A stretch of 64,000 bases of DNA, from assembly GCF_003289945.1 (NCBI RefSeq), contig NZ_QMBP01000003.1, forward strand, positions 534,070 to 598,069, written 5' to 3'. The notes under the pieces are model-generated. The model searched no databases. It was not told the DNA's origin and saw nothing but the letters and a program-made list of their open reading frames with translations. How positions within the stretch are numbered: position 1 is the stretch's first letter; each line of letters starts with the position of its first letter. The DNA comes from Mesorhizobium hawassense (GTDB lineage: Bacteria; Pseudomonadota; Alphaproteobacteria; Rhizobiales; Rhizobiaceae). The translations under genes were made by a program, and so were the position numbers. Shown piece by piece: positions 15,255-25,408 of the stretch.

Positions 15255-16565
15255 TCAGAGAATGAACCGCGACAGGTCGGTGTTGCGCGACAGGTCGCCG
15301 ACATGCTTCTCGACATAGGCGGCGTCGATGGTGACCGCCGTGCCGTTGCGGTCCGGCGCGTCGTAGGAGATTTCGTCCAGCACGCGCTCCATCACCGTCT
15401 GCAGGCGCCGGGCGCCGATGTTCTCGACGCTGGCGTTGAGGTCGACAGCGATGCCGGCGAGCGAATCGATGGCGTCGTCGGTGAAGGTCAGCTCGACGCC
15501 CTCGGTCTTCATCAGCGCGATATACTGCTTGATGAGGCTCGCCTCCGTCTCGGTGAGGATGCGGACGAAGTCCGACTTCTCCAGCGCGCGCAGCTCGACG
15601 CGGATCGGCAAGCGGCCCTGCAGCTCCGGCAAAAGGTCCGACGGCTTGGAGACGTGGAAGGCGCCGGAGGCGATGAACAGGATATGGTCGGTCTTGATCG
15701 GCCCATATTTGGTCGCGACCGTCGTGCCTTCGACCAGCGGCAGCAGATCGCGCTGCACGCCTTCGCGCGACGGGCCGCCCGAAATGTCGCTTCGGGCCGC
15801 GATCTTGTCGATCTCGTCGAGGAAGACGATGCCGTCGTTTTCGGCCGATTCCAGCGCCCTGCGCACCACTTCGTCCTGGTCGAGCAGCTTGTCGGACTCG
15901 TCATTGACCAGCAGCGCGTAGGAATCGCGCACCGTGGTCTTGCGGGTCTTGGTCTTGCGGCCGCCCATCGCCTTCGACAGCATGTCGTTGATGTTGAGCA
16001 CGCCGACATTGGCGCCGGGCATGCCGGGAATCTCGAAGCCGGGCATGCCGCCGGTGCCGGTGTCGGCCACCTCGATCTCGATCTCCTTGTCGTCGAGCTC
16101 GCCGTCGCGCAGCTTCTTGCGGAAGCTGTCGCGCGTGGCCGGGCTCGCCGTCTTGCCTACGAGGGCTTCAAGCACGCGCTCCTCGGCATTGACCTGCGCG
16201 CGCGCGCTGACGTCGCCGCGCATCTTCTCGCGCGCCAGGCCGATGGCGACCTCGACGAGGTCGCGCACGATCTGCTCGACATCGCGGCCGACATAGCCGA
16301 CCTCGGTGAACTTGGTCGCCTCGACCTTGACGAAGGGCGCGCCGGCGAGCCGGGCCAGGCGGCGCGAGATCTCGGTCTTGCCGACGCCGGTCGGGCCGAT
16401 CATCAGGATGTTCTTCGGCATCACCTCTTCACGCATCTGGCCTTCCAGCTGCTGGCGGCGCCAGCGGTTGCGCAAGGCGATGGCCACGGCGCGCTTGGCG
16501 TCCTTCTGGCCGATGATGAAGCGGTCGAGTTCCGAAACGATTTCACGGGGAGAAAAGGTGCTCAT
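15255..16565 (-). CDS. hslU: ATP-dependent protease ATPase subunit HslU
   Basis: The AAA+ unfoldase of the HslUV (ClpYQ) protease, which recognises, unfolds and feeds misfolded cytoplasmic proteins into HslV. The 436 residues begin with the typical [20 protein letters not shown], have Walker [10 protein letters not shown] near 57, the long I-domain insert, Walker B '[11 protein letters not shown]', and the C-terminal '[21 protein letters not shown]' sensor-2 region ending in DLSRFIL, the tail that activates HslV. It is downstream of hslV but separated by DUF2585 and GNAT genes, an arrangement seen in rhizobia. Confidence 0.97.
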   Translation of the reverse strand: MSTFSPREIVSELDRFIIGQKDAKRAVAIALRNRWRRQQLEGQMREEVMPKNILMIGPTGVGKTEISRRLARLAGAPFVKVEATKFTEVGYVGRDVEQIVRDLVEVAIGLAREKMRGDVSARAQVNAEERVLEALVGKTASPATRDSFRKKLRDGELDDKEIEIEVADTGTGGMPGFEIPGMPGANVGVLNINDMLSKAMGGRKTKTRKTTVRDSYALLVNDESDKLLDQDEVVRRALESAENDGIVFLDEIDKIAARSDISGGPSREGVQRDLLPLVEGTTVATKYGPIKTDHILFIASGAFHVSKPSDLLPELQGRLPIRVELRALEKSDFVRILTETEASLIKQYIALMKTEGVELTFTDDAIDSLAGIAVDLNASVENIGARRLQTVMERVLDEISYDAPDRNGTAVTIDAAYVEKHVGDLSRNTDLSRFIL

Positions 16566-16570
16566 AAGAC

Positions 16571-17170
16571 TCAAATTCCACTTTGCCACTGCCTGATGGA
16601 CTCGAACGGATGCAGCAGCATGATCACGTTGAGCGTCAGATTGTCCCGGATGATGTAGCCCGTGCCGAACTCGAAGATGAGCGCCAGGGCCACGATCACC
16701 CATATAGGTAGCTTTCGCGCCATCACAAATCCCAGCGCCATGAACAGCGTGTCGGACACCGAATTGATGATGCTATCGCCGTAATAGTTGAGCGAGATGG
16801 TGCCGGCGCGGTAGCGCTCGATGATGAAGGGGCTGTTTTCCAGAAGCTCCCAGCCGCCCTCGATGAGGACGGCAAAGGCCAGCCTCAGCCCGACCGGCGA
16901 GCGCGGAAACAGGAACGTCGCCAGCGCATAGAACAGGAAGCCGTGAATGATGTGGGAGAAGGTGTACCAGTCGGCGATGTGCTGGGAATTCTCCGAGCTG
17001 TTGACCACGCCGTGCCAGAGCTTGACGTAGCCGCAGGTGCAGATCGGCGGATGGCCCATGCCGTACAGGGCGCCCGCCTGGAAGATGATCAAGGCGAGCA
17101 CGAGCAGCAGGCCCATGCGCCAGCTGTCTTCATAGGCCGAAAGCGTCTTGTCCTCTCCGGATGCGGTCAT
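16571..17170 (-). CDS. DUF2585 (UPF0314) membrane protein
   Basis: A 199-residue membrane protein with about five hydrophobic segments (residues 19-36, 67-85, 92-110, 130-150, 155-180). The conserved core '[39 protein letters not shown]' is the UPF0314 signature. Function is unknown. It lies 5 bp upstream of hslU and 4 bp after the GNAT gene, so the three are co-transcribed behind hslV. Confidence 0.8.
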   Translation of the reverse strand: MTASGEDKTLSAYEDSWRMGLLLVLALIIFQAGALYGMGHPPICTCGYVKLWHGVVNSSENSQHIADWYTFSHIIHGFLFYALATFLFPRSPVGLRLAFAVLIEGGWELLENSPFIIERYRAGTISLNYYGDSIINSVSDTLFMALGFVMARKLPIWVIVALALIFEFGTGYIIRDNLTLNVIMLLHPFESIRQWQSGI

Positions 17171-17174
17171 TGAC

Positions 17175-17699
17175 TCAGTCCCCCAGATTTTCGTCGTCCT
17201 CGGCCACGTCGACGGCCATCAGCACGACGTCCCCATATTGCGAATGCCTGCGGCCGATCGACCTGAAGCCGGCCTTCTCATAGGCGCGGATGGCGCGGCC
17301 ATTGTCGGGATGCGGATCGATGATGACGCGCGGCGCGCCTTCCTCGAACAGCTCCTCGACGAACTGGCGCACGATGGCCGAGCCATGGCCGACGCCGACC
17401 AGTTCCGGCGGGCCGATCGTGAGATCGATGCCCAGCGCGCCGAACGGCTGGTCGGCATAGGGATGGTCGTCCTCCATATGCGGATCATAGCTCTGCAGAT
17501 AGGCGATCGGCCTGCCGTCGAGTTCGACGATCAGCGGCTCCACCGAGACCGAATCGATATGCTCGCGGATCTCGGCGATTTCCTTCGCCGGATCGTCCCA
17601 CCACCGAGCGACATGCGGCTGCTCGAGCCAGCCGGCGATCATCGGCAGGTCTTTTTCGGTGACCGGCCGAAAATCATAGCTGTCTTCCTGTTTGGCCAT
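17175..17699 (-). CDS. GNAT family N-acetyltransferase
   Basis: A 174-residue acetyltransferase resembling the AAC(6')/IucB-type GNAT branch: '[27 protein letters not shown]' at the N terminus, the acetyl-CoA loop '[16 protein letters not shown]' and '[20 protein letters not shown]' at the C terminus. The substrate is unknown. The ATG used here lies inside an intergenic palindrome; an upstream in-frame ATG would translate the palindrome itself into an extra MIPKSGNRFLEEI, which I regard as non-native. It sits between hslV and DUF2585. Confidence 0.85.
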   Translation of the reverse strand: MAKQEDSYDFRPVTEKDLPMIAGWLEQPHVARWWDDPAKEIAEIREHIDSVSVEPLIVELDGRPIAYLQSYDPHMEDDHPYADQPFGALGIDLTIGPPELVGVGHGSAIVRQFVEELFEEGAPRVIIDPHPDNGRAIRAYEKAGFRSIGRRHSQYGDVVLMAVDVAEDDENLGD

Positions 17700-17740
17700 G
17701 ATCTCTTCCAAAAACCGGTTCCCACTTTTTGGGATCATGG
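17696..17740. repeat. Rhizobial intergenic palindrome, copy 1
   Basis: CCATGATC ... GATCATGG, 8-bp perfect arms around a core with AAAACCGGTTCCCACTTTT. Same family as the copies near 23.3, 35.9 and 56.6 kb. It overlaps the start codon of the GNAT gene. Confidence 0.75.
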
Positions 17741-17750
17741 CCGAACACGC

Positions 17751-18302
17751 TCAGGCGGCATCGAGCGTTTCGACGACGAAATTGTTGTTGGTGTAGACGC
17801 AGATGTCGGACGCGATCTGCATCGCCTTGCGGGCGATCTCCTCGGCATCCTTGTCGGTGTCGATCAGCGCACGGGCGGCGGCCAGCGCGTAATTGCCGCC
17901 GGAGCCGATGGCCATCACGCCGTGCTCGGGCTCGAGCACGTCGCCATTGCCGGTCAGCGCCAGCGAGACGGACTTGTCGGCGACCAGCATCATCGCTTCC
18001 AGGCGGCGCAGATAGCGGTCGGTGCGCCAGTCCTTGGCAAGCTCGACGCAGGCGCGGGTCAATTGATCCGGATATTGTTCGAGCTTGGCTTCGAGCCGCT
18101 CGAGCAAGGTGAAGGCGTCGGCGGTGGCGCCGGCAAAACCGGCGATGACGCTGCCGTCCTTGCCGATGCGGCGCACCTTGCGCGCGTTGCCCTTCATGAT
18201 CGTCTGGCCAAGGCTGACCTGGCCGTCGCCGGCGATCACCACCTTATTGCCCTTGCGCACGCTGACGATGGTCGTGGCGTGCATGGTCAGTTCATTCGAC
18301 AT
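17751..18302 (-). CDS. hslV: ATP-dependent protease catalytic subunit HslV
   Basis: The proteasome-like peptidase of the HslUV complex. The 183 residues contain the family block '[23 protein letters not shown]', in which the first Thr of TTIVSV (about residue 10) becomes the N-terminal nucleophile after processing, and '[29 protein letters not shown]' near the C terminus. It heads the hslV-GNAT-DUF2585-hslU run and is divergent from hisB over a 215-bp gap that should carry both promoters. Confidence 0.97.
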   Translation of the reverse strand: MSNELTMHATTIVSVRKGNKVVIAGDGQVSLGQTIMKGNARKVRRIGKDGSVIAGFAGATADAFTLLERLEAKLEQYPDQLTRACVELAKDWRTDRYLRRLEAMMLVADKSVSLALTGNGDVLEPEHGVMAIGSGGNYALAAARALIDTDKDAEEIARKAMQIASDICVYTNNNFVVETLDAA

Positions 18303-18517
18303 TCTTGGCTCCGATGCGCGCTATCCCTCTTGAAGGCGATTGGCGCGGTACGAGTGAGTTGGATCGGCCATATGTATGCATGAGGCTAACGATTGCAAAC
18401 CGCCCCGGACCAGCCCGATAGCGACCGGAATGGCAACTGGCAATCGCCGGATCATGCTGATAGAAGGCTCTCGTTTTCAAGCCCGAAGCCTCCGAACCGG
18501 GCAACAAGGACAGAACG

Positions 18518-19114
18518 ATGACGCGTTCCGCCGAAGTCAGCCGCAAGACCAAGGAAACCGAGATCAGCGTCTCGGTCCATGTCGACGGCAAAGGCAAAGC
18601 CGACATTTCGACCGGTGTCGGCTTCTTCGACCATATGCTCGACCAGCTGTCGCGGCATTCGCTGATCGACATGACCATCAAGGCCAAGGGCGACCTGCAT
18701 ATCGACGACCACCACACGGTCGAGGACACCGGGATCGCGATAGGCCAGGCGTTGAGCAAGGCGCTGGGCGAGCGGCGCGGCATCATGCGCTATGCCTCGA
18801 TCGATCTTGCCATGGACGAGACGCTGACCAGGGCGGCGATCGACGTCTCCGGCCGACCCTTCCTGGTCTGGAACGTCGGCTTCTCGTCGCCGAAGATCGG
18901 CACGTTCGACACCGAGCTGGTGCGCGAGTTCTTCCATGCGCTGGCGCAGAATGCCGGCATCACGCTGCATGTGACCAACCATTACGGCGCCAACAACCAT
19001 CACATCGCCGAAACCTGCTTCAAGGCGGTGGCGCGCGCTTTGCGCGCGGCGCTGGAGCCCGATCCGCGCCAGCCCGACGCGGTGCCCTCCACCAAGGGTT
19101 CCCTGAAAGGATAG
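18518..19114 (+). CDS. hisB: Imidazoleglycerol-phosphate dehydratase
   Basis: Catalyses the seventh step of histidine synthesis, dehydrating imidazoleglycerol phosphate to imidazoleacetol phosphate. The 198-residue protein is the monofunctional form, without the phosphatase domain of enteric HisB. Signatures are '[14 protein letters not shown]', '[21 protein letters not shown]' (Mn-binding His/Glu) and '[18 protein letters not shown]'. It is the first gene of the his operon on the plus strand. No His-rich leader peptide is visible in the upstream gap. Confidence 0.97.
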   Translation: MTRSAEVSRKTKETEISVSVHVDGKGKADISTGVGFFDHMLDQLSRHSLIDMTIKAKGDLHIDDHHTVEDTGIAIGQALSKALGERRGIMRYASIDLAMDETLTRAAIDVSGRPFLVWNVGFSSPKIGTFDTELVREFFHALAQNAGITLHVTNHYGANNHHIAETCFKAVARALRAALEPDPRQPDAVPSTKGSLKG

Positions 19115-19118
19115 CCCT

Positions 19119-19592
19119 ATGGCGATCTATGTCGTGATGGAGCCGCCGGCTGGCAACAAGGCCGAGGACATCCGTTTCGTGCGCGACAGCTTCACCTGGC
19201 TCGGCTTCCTGGTCTCGCCGCTCTGGCTCGCCTGGAACCGGCTGTGGATCGAGGCGGTCTTGGCCTTCGTCGTCATGGCGGTGCTGTCGGCGGTCGGTGA
19301 GAGGCTCGGGCTCGAATGGGCCGGATCGATGCTGTCGCTGCTGGTCTCGCTCTATGTCGGATTCGAAGGCCAGGGCTTGCGCATTGCCGCGCTGCGCCGG
19401 CGCGGCTGGCGCGAATGGGGCGTGGTCGCGGCCGCCAATCTGAGCGAGGCCGAGATGCGCTACGCGCAGGAAGCCGGCGACGATGGCGACGAGCCGGCGC
19501 CGATGCCGCGCATCGTGCCGGACGCGTCGCTGGCACGGCCGCCGCAGACCGGCATGGCGCTGGGGCTGACCCACACGCCTGGAAGGCCCTGA
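19119..19592 (+). CDS. DUF2628 domain membrane protein
   Basis: A 157-residue protein with the DUF2628 pattern '[31 protein letters not shown]' and hydrophobic segments around 30-45, 50-70 and 75-90, then a hydrophilic tail. Function is unknown. It is 4 bp after hisB and 1 bp before hisH, so it is translated with the his genes; this position is common in rhizobial his operons as I know them. Confidence 0.8.
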   Translation: MAIYVVMEPPAGNKAEDIRFVRDSFTWLGFLVSPLWLAWNRLWIEAVLAFVVMAVLSAVGERLGLEWAGSMLSLLVSLYVGFEGQGLRIAALRRRGWREWGVVAAANLSEAEMRYAQEAGDDGDEPAPMPRIVPDASLARPPQTGMALGLTHTPGRP

Positions 19593-19593
19593 C

Positions 19594-20244
19594 ATGCGGG
19601 TAGCGATCATCGACTACGGCTCGGGCAATCTGCGCTCGGCCACCAAGGCCTTCGAGCGCGCCGCGCATGAGGCTGGCCTTGCCGCGACAATCGAACTCAC
19701 GGCCGATGCCGAGCGCGTGCGCGGCGCCGACCGAATCGTCCTGCCGGGCGTCGGCGCCTATGCCGATTGCGCCGCCGGACTGCATGCCGTCACCGGCATG
19801 TGGGAGGCGGTGGAAGAGGTGGCTCTGCGCAAGGGACGGCCGTTCCTCGGCATCTGCGTCGGCATGCAGCTGATGTCGGAACGCGGCCTCGAAAAGACCG
19901 TCACCAAGGGCCTCGGCTGGATCGCCGGCGACGTCAAGGAGATTCGGCCGTCCGACCCGGCGCTGAAGATCCCGCAGATCGGCTGGAACACGATCGAGCT
20001 GCAACGCAATCATCCGCTGTTTTCCGGCATCGAGACCGGCCCGAAGGGGCTGCATGCCTATTTTGTCCATTCCTACCATCTCGATGCGCGGAAGGCGGAC
20101 GAGGTTCTGGCGACAGCGGACTATGGCGGCCCGGTAACGGCGGCCGTTGCCCGCGACAACCTTGCCGGCACGCAGTTCCATCCCGAGAAAAGCCAAGCAC
20201 TCGGCCTGGCGCTGATCACCAATTTCCTGAAATGGAGGCCCTGA
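19594..20244 (+). CDS. hisH: Imidazole glycerol phosphate synthase, glutaminase subunit
   Basis: Class I glutamine amidotransferase that supplies ammonia to HisF. In the 216 residues the nucleophile Cys lies in '[11 protein letters not shown]', and the catalytic His and Glu in '[13 protein letters not shown]'. The N-terminal '[13 protein letters not shown]' and '[12 protein letters not shown]' (oxyanion strand) are typical. It overlaps the next gene by one base. Confidence 0.96.
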   Translation: MRVAIIDYGSGNLRSATKAFERAAHEAGLAATIELTADAERVRGADRIVLPGVGAYADCAAGLHAVTGMWEAVEEVALRKGRPFLGICVGMQLMSERGLEKTVTKGLGWIAGDVKEIRPSDPALKIPQIGWNTIELQRNHPLFSGIETGPKGLHAYFVHSYHLDARKADEVLATADYGGPVTAAVARDNLAGTQFHPEKSQALGLALITNFLKWRP

Positions 20245-20537
20245 TGACAGCCAAGAAGGGCTATTGGATCGCGCTGATCGATGTGCGCGACCAGGAAATC
20301 TACAAGAAGTACATCGAGGCCAACGCCAAGGCCTTCGCCAAATATGGGGCGAGGTTCGTCGTTCGGGCGGGCCGCTATGAAAATCCCGAAACGCCGACGG
20401 GCAATCGTCATGTGGTGGTGGAGTTCGATTCCTACGACACGGCGGTCGCCTGCTACCAATCGCCCGAGTACCAGGAGGCGTCGAAATACAGGCTTGCCGG
20501 CTCCACCGGGCATTTCGTCATCGTCGAGGGCGCCTGA
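20244..20537 (+). CDS. DUF1330 family protein
   Basis: A 97-residue dimeric alpha-beta-barrel type protein with the DUF1330 pattern '[38 protein letters not shown]' and '[24 protein letters not shown]'. Its biochemical role is unknown. The start overlaps the hisH stop (TGATG), so it is translated within the his operon. It is not a known histidine enzyme and looks like an insertion between hisH and hisA. Confidence 0.85.
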   Translation: MTAKKGYWIALIDVRDQEIYKKYIEANAKAFAKYGARFVVRAGRYENPETPTGNRHVVVEFDSYDTAVACYQSPEYQEASKYRLAGSTGHFVIVEGA

Positions 20538-20539
20538 CC

Positions 20540-21286
20540 GTGATCCTGTTTCCGGCAATAGATCTCAAGGACGGCAAATGCGTGCGCCTGAAACACGGCG
20601 ACATGGCCACCGCCACCATCTACAACGACGATCCGGCAGCCCAGGCCAGGGCCTTCGAGGACCAGGGCTTCGAGTGGCTGCACGTCGTCGATCTCAATGG
20701 CGCCTTCAAGGGCCAGAGCGTCAACAGCGCCGCGGTCGGCGCCATCCTCAAGGCGACGAAGAACCCGGTACAGCTCGGCGGCGGCATCCGCACCCTGCCG
20801 CAGATCGAGGACTGGCTCGATCGCGGTCTGGCCCGCGTCATTTTGGGCACGGTCGCGGTGCGCGAGCCGGAGCTGGTCAAGCAGGCTTGCAAGGCTTTCC
20901 CGGGCAAGGTCGCCGTCGGCATCGACGCCAAGGGCGGCAAGGTCGCGGTGGAAGGCTGGGCCGAGGCTTCCGAGCTCGGCGTCGTCGAGCTGGCGAAGAA
21001 ATTCGAAGGCGCGGGCGTGGCGGCCATCATCTACACCGACATCGACCGCGACGGCGTGCTTTCCGGCATTAACTGGGATTCGACGATCAGCCTGGCCGAG
21101 GCGGTGTCCATCCCGGTGATCGCATCCGGCGGCCTCGCCTCGATCGCCGATATCGTGCGCATGACCATGCCGGATGCCAAGAAACTCGAAGGCGCGATCT
21201 CGGGCCGCGCCCTATATGACGGACGTATCGACCCGGCCGAGGCACTGGCGATCCTGCGCGGCGAGACGGCGGAGGCAAGACCGTGA
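20540..21286 (+). CDS. hisA: ProFAR isomerase
   Basis: Isomerises phosphoribosyl-formimino-AICAR-phosphate in histidine synthesis. The 248-residue TIM barrel has '[18 protein letters not shown]' with the first catalytic Asp, '[10 protein letters not shown]', and '[14 protein letters not shown]' with the second Asp. It begins with GTG; the next gene starts within its stop codon (GTGA overlap). Confidence 0.96.
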   Translation: MILFPAIDLKDGKCVRLKHGDMATATIYNDDPAAQARAFEDQGFEWLHVVDLNGAFKGQSVNSAAVGAILKATKNPVQLGGGIRTLPQIEDWLDRGLARVILGTVAVREPELVKQACKAFPGKVAVGIDAKGGKVAVEGWAEASELGVVELAKKFEGAGVAAIIYTDIDRDGVLSGINWDSTISLAEAVSIPVIASGGLASIADIVRMTMPDAKKLEGAISGRALYDGRIDPAEALAILRGETAEARP

Positions 21287-22122
21287 ACATTTCGATCATC
21301 CTGGCATCCTATGACAGCGGCCATTTCCACGGCGGCTGCGGCCAGGGACCGGACGCGCTGATCTCCGGTGGGCTGGCCGAGGCGCTGAAGCTCGCCGGCC
21401 ACGATGTCGACGTGAACGACATCGGCAAGGTGGTCGAGGATGAGCAGGAACGTGAGATCGGCACCGGCTTTGCCGTCTGCAACGCCGTTTCGGGCGAGGT
21501 GCGCATCGCGCTGGACAAGAAGCGGTTTCCGATCGTGCTGGCCGGCAACTGCCTGACCAGCGCGGGCGCCGTGGCGGGTGCCGGCGCCGACGCCATCATC
21601 TGGGCAGACCAGCATGGCGACCTCAACACGCCGGAGACCTCGACCACCGGTTTTCTCGACGGCATGGCGCTGGCCACCGTGCTCGGCCTCTGCTGGCGGC
21701 CGATGGCCAGCCAGATCCCCGGCTTCAAGCCGGTCGATCCGTCGCGCTGCGTCCTGGTCAACGCGCGCGACCTCGACGATGCGGAAAGAGAGCTGCTGAA
21801 AGCGCTGCCTATCATCCGGACCGAATGCCCGGACTGGAAGAGCGCTGCGCAGAGACTGAAGGCCGACGGCGCCAAGCGGGTGCACATGCATGTGGACCTC
21901 GACGTGCACGACCCGGAGAAGCTGCAGGCCAACCGCTACACCACGCCTGGCGGTCCGGCGCCCGAACAGGTGCGCACCGCCATGTGCGGCCTCGCCGGCC
22001 CGCTCAGCGTCGCCGGACTGACCATTTCGGCCTACGATCCGGCCTTCGACCCCAAGGGCGATGTGCCGCCGCTGGTCGGCGAGCTGGTGGTCGACCTGCT
22101 CGCGACGCTGGAAGGCAAATGA
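21283..22122 (+). CDS. Arginase-family protein with an altered metal site
   Basis: A 279-residue ureohydrolase-fold protein. It keeps two Mn-binding blocks, '[11 protein letters not shown]' (DxHxD) and 'HVDLDVHDP' (DxD), but the first block normally reading GGDHS is 'AGNCLTSAG', so the first ligand His is replaced by Cys. Members hydrolyse guanidino or formimino compounds. It starts with GTG inside the hisA stop and ends by overlapping hisF, so it is tightly translated with the his operon. A link to histidine or formiminoglutamate metabolism is possible, but the altered site could also mean a different metal or lost activity. Confidence 0.82.
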   Translation: MNISIILASYDSGHFHGGCGQGPDALISGGLAEALKLAGHDVDVNDIGKVVEDEQEREIGTGFAVCNAVSGEVRIALDKKRFPIVLAGNCLTSAGAVAGAGADAIIWADQHGDLNTPETSTTGFLDGMALATVLGLCWRPMASQIPGFKPVDPSRCVLVNARDLDDAERELLKALPIIRTECPDWKSAAQRLKADGAKRVHMHVDLDVHDPEKLQANRYTTPGGPAPEQVRTAMCGLAGPLSVAGLTISAYDPAFDPKGDVPPLVGELVVDLLATLEGK

Positions 22123-22913
22123 TGCTGAAGGCCCGCGTCATCCCTTGCCTCGACGTCAAGAACGGCCGCGTGGTCAAGGGCGTCAATTTCGTCGATCTCG
22201 TCGATGCCGGCGATCCGGTCGAAGCCGCCAAGGCCTATGACGCGGCCGGCGCCGACGAGCTCTGCTTCCTCGACATCACCGCGTCGTCCGACAATCGCGA
22301 GACGATCTTCGACGTGATCGCCAGGACGGCCGAGCAATGTTTCATGCCGCTCACGGTCGGCGGCGGCGTGCGCCAGGTGGCCGACATCCGCAAGCTGCTT
22401 CTGGCCGGCGCCGACAAGGTGTCGATCAACACGGCGGCGGTGAAGAACCCGGATTTCGTCGCCGAAGCCGCCGACAAGTTCGGCAACCAGTGCATCGTCG
22501 TTGCCATCGACGCCAAGAAGGTATCGGCGGCCGGCGAGAGCGACCGCTGGGAGATCTTCACCCATGGCGGGCGCGAGAAGACCGGCATCGACGCCGTCGA
22601 CTTCGCCAGAAAGATGGTCGAGCGCGGCGCCGGCGAGATCCTTTTGACCTCGATGGACCGCGACGGCACCAAGGCCGGCTACGACATCGCGCTGACGCGC
22701 GCGATCGCCGACGCGGTGCGCGTGCCGGTGATCGCATCAGGCGGCGTAGGCACGCTCGATCATCTGGTCGAAGGTATCCGCGACGGCCATGCGGGTGCTG
22801 TGCTTGCCGCCTCGATCTTCCATTTCGGCACCTACACGATCGCGCAGGCCAAGGCACATATGGCAAAGGCCGGGCTGCCGATGCGGCTGGACTCACCCGT
22901 CGAACGAGCATAA
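22122..22913 (+). CDS. hisF: Imidazole glycerol phosphate synthase, cyclase subunit
   Basis: Closes the imidazole ring, releasing AICAR, together with HisH. The 263-residue TIM barrel has '[18 protein letters not shown]' with the catalytic Asp, '[11 protein letters not shown]', and '[14 protein letters not shown]' with the second Asp. Two adjacent ATG codons are possible; the second is used because GGAAGG then sits at better spacing. It overlaps the stop of the arginase-like gene. Confidence 0.97.
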   Translation: MLKARVIPCLDVKNGRVVKGVNFVDLVDAGDPVEAAKAYDAAGADELCFLDITASSDNRETIFDVIARTAEQCFMPLTVGGGVRQVADIRKLLLAGADKVSINTAAVKNPDFVAEAADKFGNQCIVVAIDAKKVSAAGESDRWEIFTHGGREKTGIDAVDFARKMVERGAGEILLTSMDRDGTKAGYDIALTRAIADAVRVPVIASGGVGTLDHLVEGIRDGHAGAVLAASIFHFGTYTIAQAKAHMAKAGLPMRLDSPVERA

Positions 22914-22922
22914 ACGACTGTT

Positions 22923-23246
22923 ATGGCAGACTTTTCGCTCGCCGAGCTGGAACAGATCATTCATCAGCGCGCCCATTCCGGCGACCCGGACTCATGGACG
23001 GCGAAACTGTTCGCCAAGGGCATCGACAAGGCGGCGCAGAAGCTCGGCGAGGAAGCCGTCGAGACGGTCATTGCCGCCGTCAAGGCCGACAAGAAAGGCC
23101 TCGTTTCGGAAAGTGCCGATCTCCTATATCATTGGCTGGTCGTCCTCGGCATCGCCGGCGTGCCGCTGGACGAGGTTCTGAAGGAGCTCGAGGGCCGCAC
23201 CGGCCGCTCGGGCATCGCCGAAAAGGCGTCGCGCCCCAAGGGCTGA
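22923..23246 (+). CDS. hisE: Phosphoribosyl-ATP pyrophosphatase
   Basis: Hydrolyses phosphoribosyl-ATP to phosphoribosyl-AMP, the second step of histidine synthesis. The 107-residue all-alpha MazG-like protein shows the metal-binding '[13 protein letters not shown]' and '[13 protein letters not shown]' helices. It is a stand-alone HisE, not fused with HisI, and lies 9 bp after hisF. Confidence 0.96.
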   Translation: MADFSLAELEQIIHQRAHSGDPDSWTAKLFAKGIDKAAQKLGEEAVETVIAAVKADKKGLVSESADLLYHWLVVLGIAGVPLDEVLKELEGRTGRSGIAEKASRPKG

Positions 23247-23258
23247 AAGAGACTGATC

Positions 23259-23307
23259 GAGCATGATGTCGCCCGAAAACCGCTTCACACTTTTCGGCAT
23301 CATGCTC
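23259..23307. repeat. Rhizobial intergenic palindrome, copy 2
   Basis: GAGCATGATG ... CATCATGCTC, 10-bp perfect arms flanking a core with GAAAACCGCTTCACACTTTTCGG. It fills most of the hisE-coaA gap and ends shortly before the coaA ribosome-binding site (AGGAGG). Confidence 0.8.
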
Positions 23308-23326
23308 TAGGAGGGCAGGAGACTCG

Positions 23327-24286
23327 ATGGACCAGCTTGCTCCCACCGAGAAATATTCCCCCTATCGTTTCTTCTCCGCCGAGCAATGGTCGCAGTTCCG
23401 CGCCGACACGCCGCTGACGCTGACTGGCGACGAGATCGACAGGCTGCGCTCACTCAACGACCCGGTCGACCTCGAAGAGGTCAAGCGCATCTATTTGTCG
23501 CTGTCGCGGCTGCTGTCGGCCCATGTCGAGGCAAGCCAGTTGCTGTTCAGGCAGCGCCAGGCCTTTTTCAACGCGCAGGACATCGTCAAGACGCCCTTCA
23601 TCATAGGCATTGCCGGCTCGGTCGCGGTCGGCAAGTCGACCACGGCGCGTGTGCTGAAGGAGTTGTTGGCGCGCTGGCCATCGAGCCCGAAGGTCGATCT
23701 CATCACCACCGACGGCTTCCTGTTGCCGAACGAGATCCTGCGCCGCGAGAACCTGATGGAGCGCAAGGGCTTTCCCGAGAGCTACGACGTCGGCGCGCTG
23801 CTCAGGTTCCTGTCCGGCATCAAGTCGGCGCAAAGCAGTGTCCGCGCGCCGGTCTATTCGCACCTGACCTACGACGTCATTCCCGGCGAGTTCGTCACCA
23901 TCGACCGTCCCGACATATTGATCTTCGAAGGCATAAACGTCCTGCAACCCGGCAAGCTGCCGAAGGACGGCAAGATCGTGCCTTTCCTGTCCGATTTCTT
24001 CGACTTCGCCATCTATATCGACGCCGACGAAAAGCTGATCCATCAGTGGTACATCCAGCGTTTCATGCGGCTGCGCGAGACCGCCTTCCGCAATCCGGAC
24101 TCCTTCTTCCATCGCTATTCGCAGCTTTCGCAGGATTCCGCGCGGGCCATCGCCGAAGGGCTCTGGGCCAACATCAACCTGAAGAACCTGCGCGAGAACA
24201 TACTGCCGACCAGGGCGCGCGCCGACCTCATCCTGCGCAAGGGCGCCAACCACCTGATCGAGGAAGTGGCGTTGAGGAAATTATGA
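23327..24286 (+). CDS. coaA: Pantothenate kinase, type I
   Basis: Phosphorylates pantothenate, the first committed step of coenzyme A synthesis. The 319-residue P-loop kinase has '[17 protein letters not shown]' (Walker A) near residue 100, 'TTDGFLLPN', '[12 protein letters not shown]' and '[16 protein letters not shown]', all typical of prokaryotic type I CoaA. It follows hisE after a palindromic repeat and has AGGAGG at good distance from the ATG. It ends the his-linked gene run. Confidence 0.96.
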   Translation: MDQLAPTEKYSPYRFFSAEQWSQFRADTPLTLTGDEIDRLRSLNDPVDLEEVKRIYLSLSRLLSAHVEASQLLFRQRQAFFNAQDIVKTPFIIGIAGSVAVGKSTTARVLKELLARWPSSPKVDLITTDGFLLPNEILRRENLMERKGFPESYDVGALLRFLSGIKSAQSSVRAPVYSHLTYDVIPGEFVTIDRPDILIFEGINVLQPGKLPKDGKIVPFLSDFFDFAIYIDADEKLIHQWYIQRFMRLRETAFRNPDSFFHRYSQLSQDSARAIAEGLWANINLKNLRENILPTRARADLILRKGANHLIEEVALRKL

Positions 24287-24359
24287 TTTCTTAACGGCGG
24301 CTTAGGCAATCCCGACTAGCTTTGCGAGCCAAACTCCAGCGGGTGTCGGGAGGCAACCG

Positions 24360-25394
24360 GTGATCAAGGCGGGCAATGCCGCGGGCCGCCAGGCCCCGGT
24401 CTATTCACTGGTCATTCCGATCTTCAACGAAGAGGCGGTGCTGCCGTTGCTCGTGCGGCGGATCACGGCCTTGCTCGACAAGCTCGACGGCAGAGCCGAA
24501 GCCATCTTCGTCGACGACGGCAGCCGTGACACCAGCGTCATCTTCCTGCGCGGCATGGCAGCCGAGGATCCGCGCTTCCGGCTGATCGAACTGTCGCGCA
24601 ATTTCGGCCACCAGATCGCGATCACCGCCGGCATGGACGCTGCGGCTGGCGACGCCGTGATCGTCATGGACGCCGACCTTCAGGATCCTCCCGAAGTGGT
24701 GCTCGACCTCGTCGCCAAATGGAAGCAAGGCTACGAGATCGTCTACGCCCGCCGCACCAAACGCGAGGGCGAGACGCTGTTCAAGCGCATCACCGCCAAC
24801 CTGTTCTATCGCGTGCTCGAACAGATGACGTCGGTCGACATCCCGCGCGACGTTGGCGATTTCCGCCTTGTTGGCCGAAAGGCGCTGGACACGTTCAAGC
24901 GCATGCCGGAGCGCGACCGCTTCGTGCGCGGCATGTTCGGCTGGATGGGCTTCAAGCAGACGGCGGTATCGTTCGAGCGGCCCGAGCGGGCCGCAGGCGA
25001 AACCAAATACCCGTTCTGGAAGATGGTGCGGCTGGCCGTGCACGGCATCGTCAGTTTTTCCGACAAGCCGCTGCGGCTGGCGCTGTGGGCGGGACTGGCC
25101 ATCTCGGGTTTTGCGGCCCTGCTCGGCGTCTATGCGCTGTTTTCCTGGCTTTTCGTCAGCAGTGTCGTCCATGGCTGGACTTCGACCGTGGTCATCATCT
25201 CCTTCTTGTCCGGCATCAATCTCTTCATGACCGGCATCATCGGTCTCTATGTCGGCGGCATCCATGCCGAGGTGAAGCGGCGGCCGCTCTATGTGATCGA
25301 TCGACTGACCGGCTTCGAGGAAGCGGTCGCCGCGATGCGAAATGCCGAGACATCAAAGGATGTGCCCGCTGGGCGCGAACGGCGGCTCGGCTGA
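24360..25394 (+). CDS. GtrB-like polyprenyl-phosphate glycosyltransferase (GT2)
   Basis: A 344-residue family 2 glycosyltransferase. The nucleotide-sugar site shows 'SLVIPIFNEEAVLPLL', 'FVDDGSRDTS' and the metal-binding 'MDADLQDPPE'; two C-terminal membrane helices lie at about 235-265 and 275-300. Enzymes of this type load a sugar onto undecaprenyl phosphate at the inner face of the membrane. The GTG start follows an AG-rich stretch (GTCGGGAGG). A GtrA-type protein and a multi-pass glycosyltransferase follow, the classic three-gene gtr set. Confidence 0.88.
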   Translation: MIKAGNAAGRQAPVYSLVIPIFNEEAVLPLLVRRITALLDKLDGRAEAIFVDDGSRDTSVIFLRGMAAEDPRFRLIELSRNFGHQIAITAGMDAAAGDAVIVMDADLQDPPEVVLDLVAKWKQGYEIVYARRTKREGETLFKRITANLFYRVLEQMTSVDIPRDVGDFRLVGRKALDTFKRMPERDRFVRGMFGWMGFKQTAVSFERPERAAGETKYPFWKMVRLAVHGIVSFSDKPLRLALWAGLAISGFAALLGVYALFSWLFVSSVVHGWTSTVVIISFLSGINLFMTGIIGLYVGGIHAEVKRRPLYVIDRLTGFEEAVAAMRNAETSKDVPAGRERRLG

Positions 25395-25408
25395 CTTTGC
25401 GGCAGGTG

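Noticed and set aside
18303..18517. A histidine leader peptide and attenuator upstream of hisB
   Set aside because: No run of His codons and no terminator-like stem with a T-tract is present in the gap.
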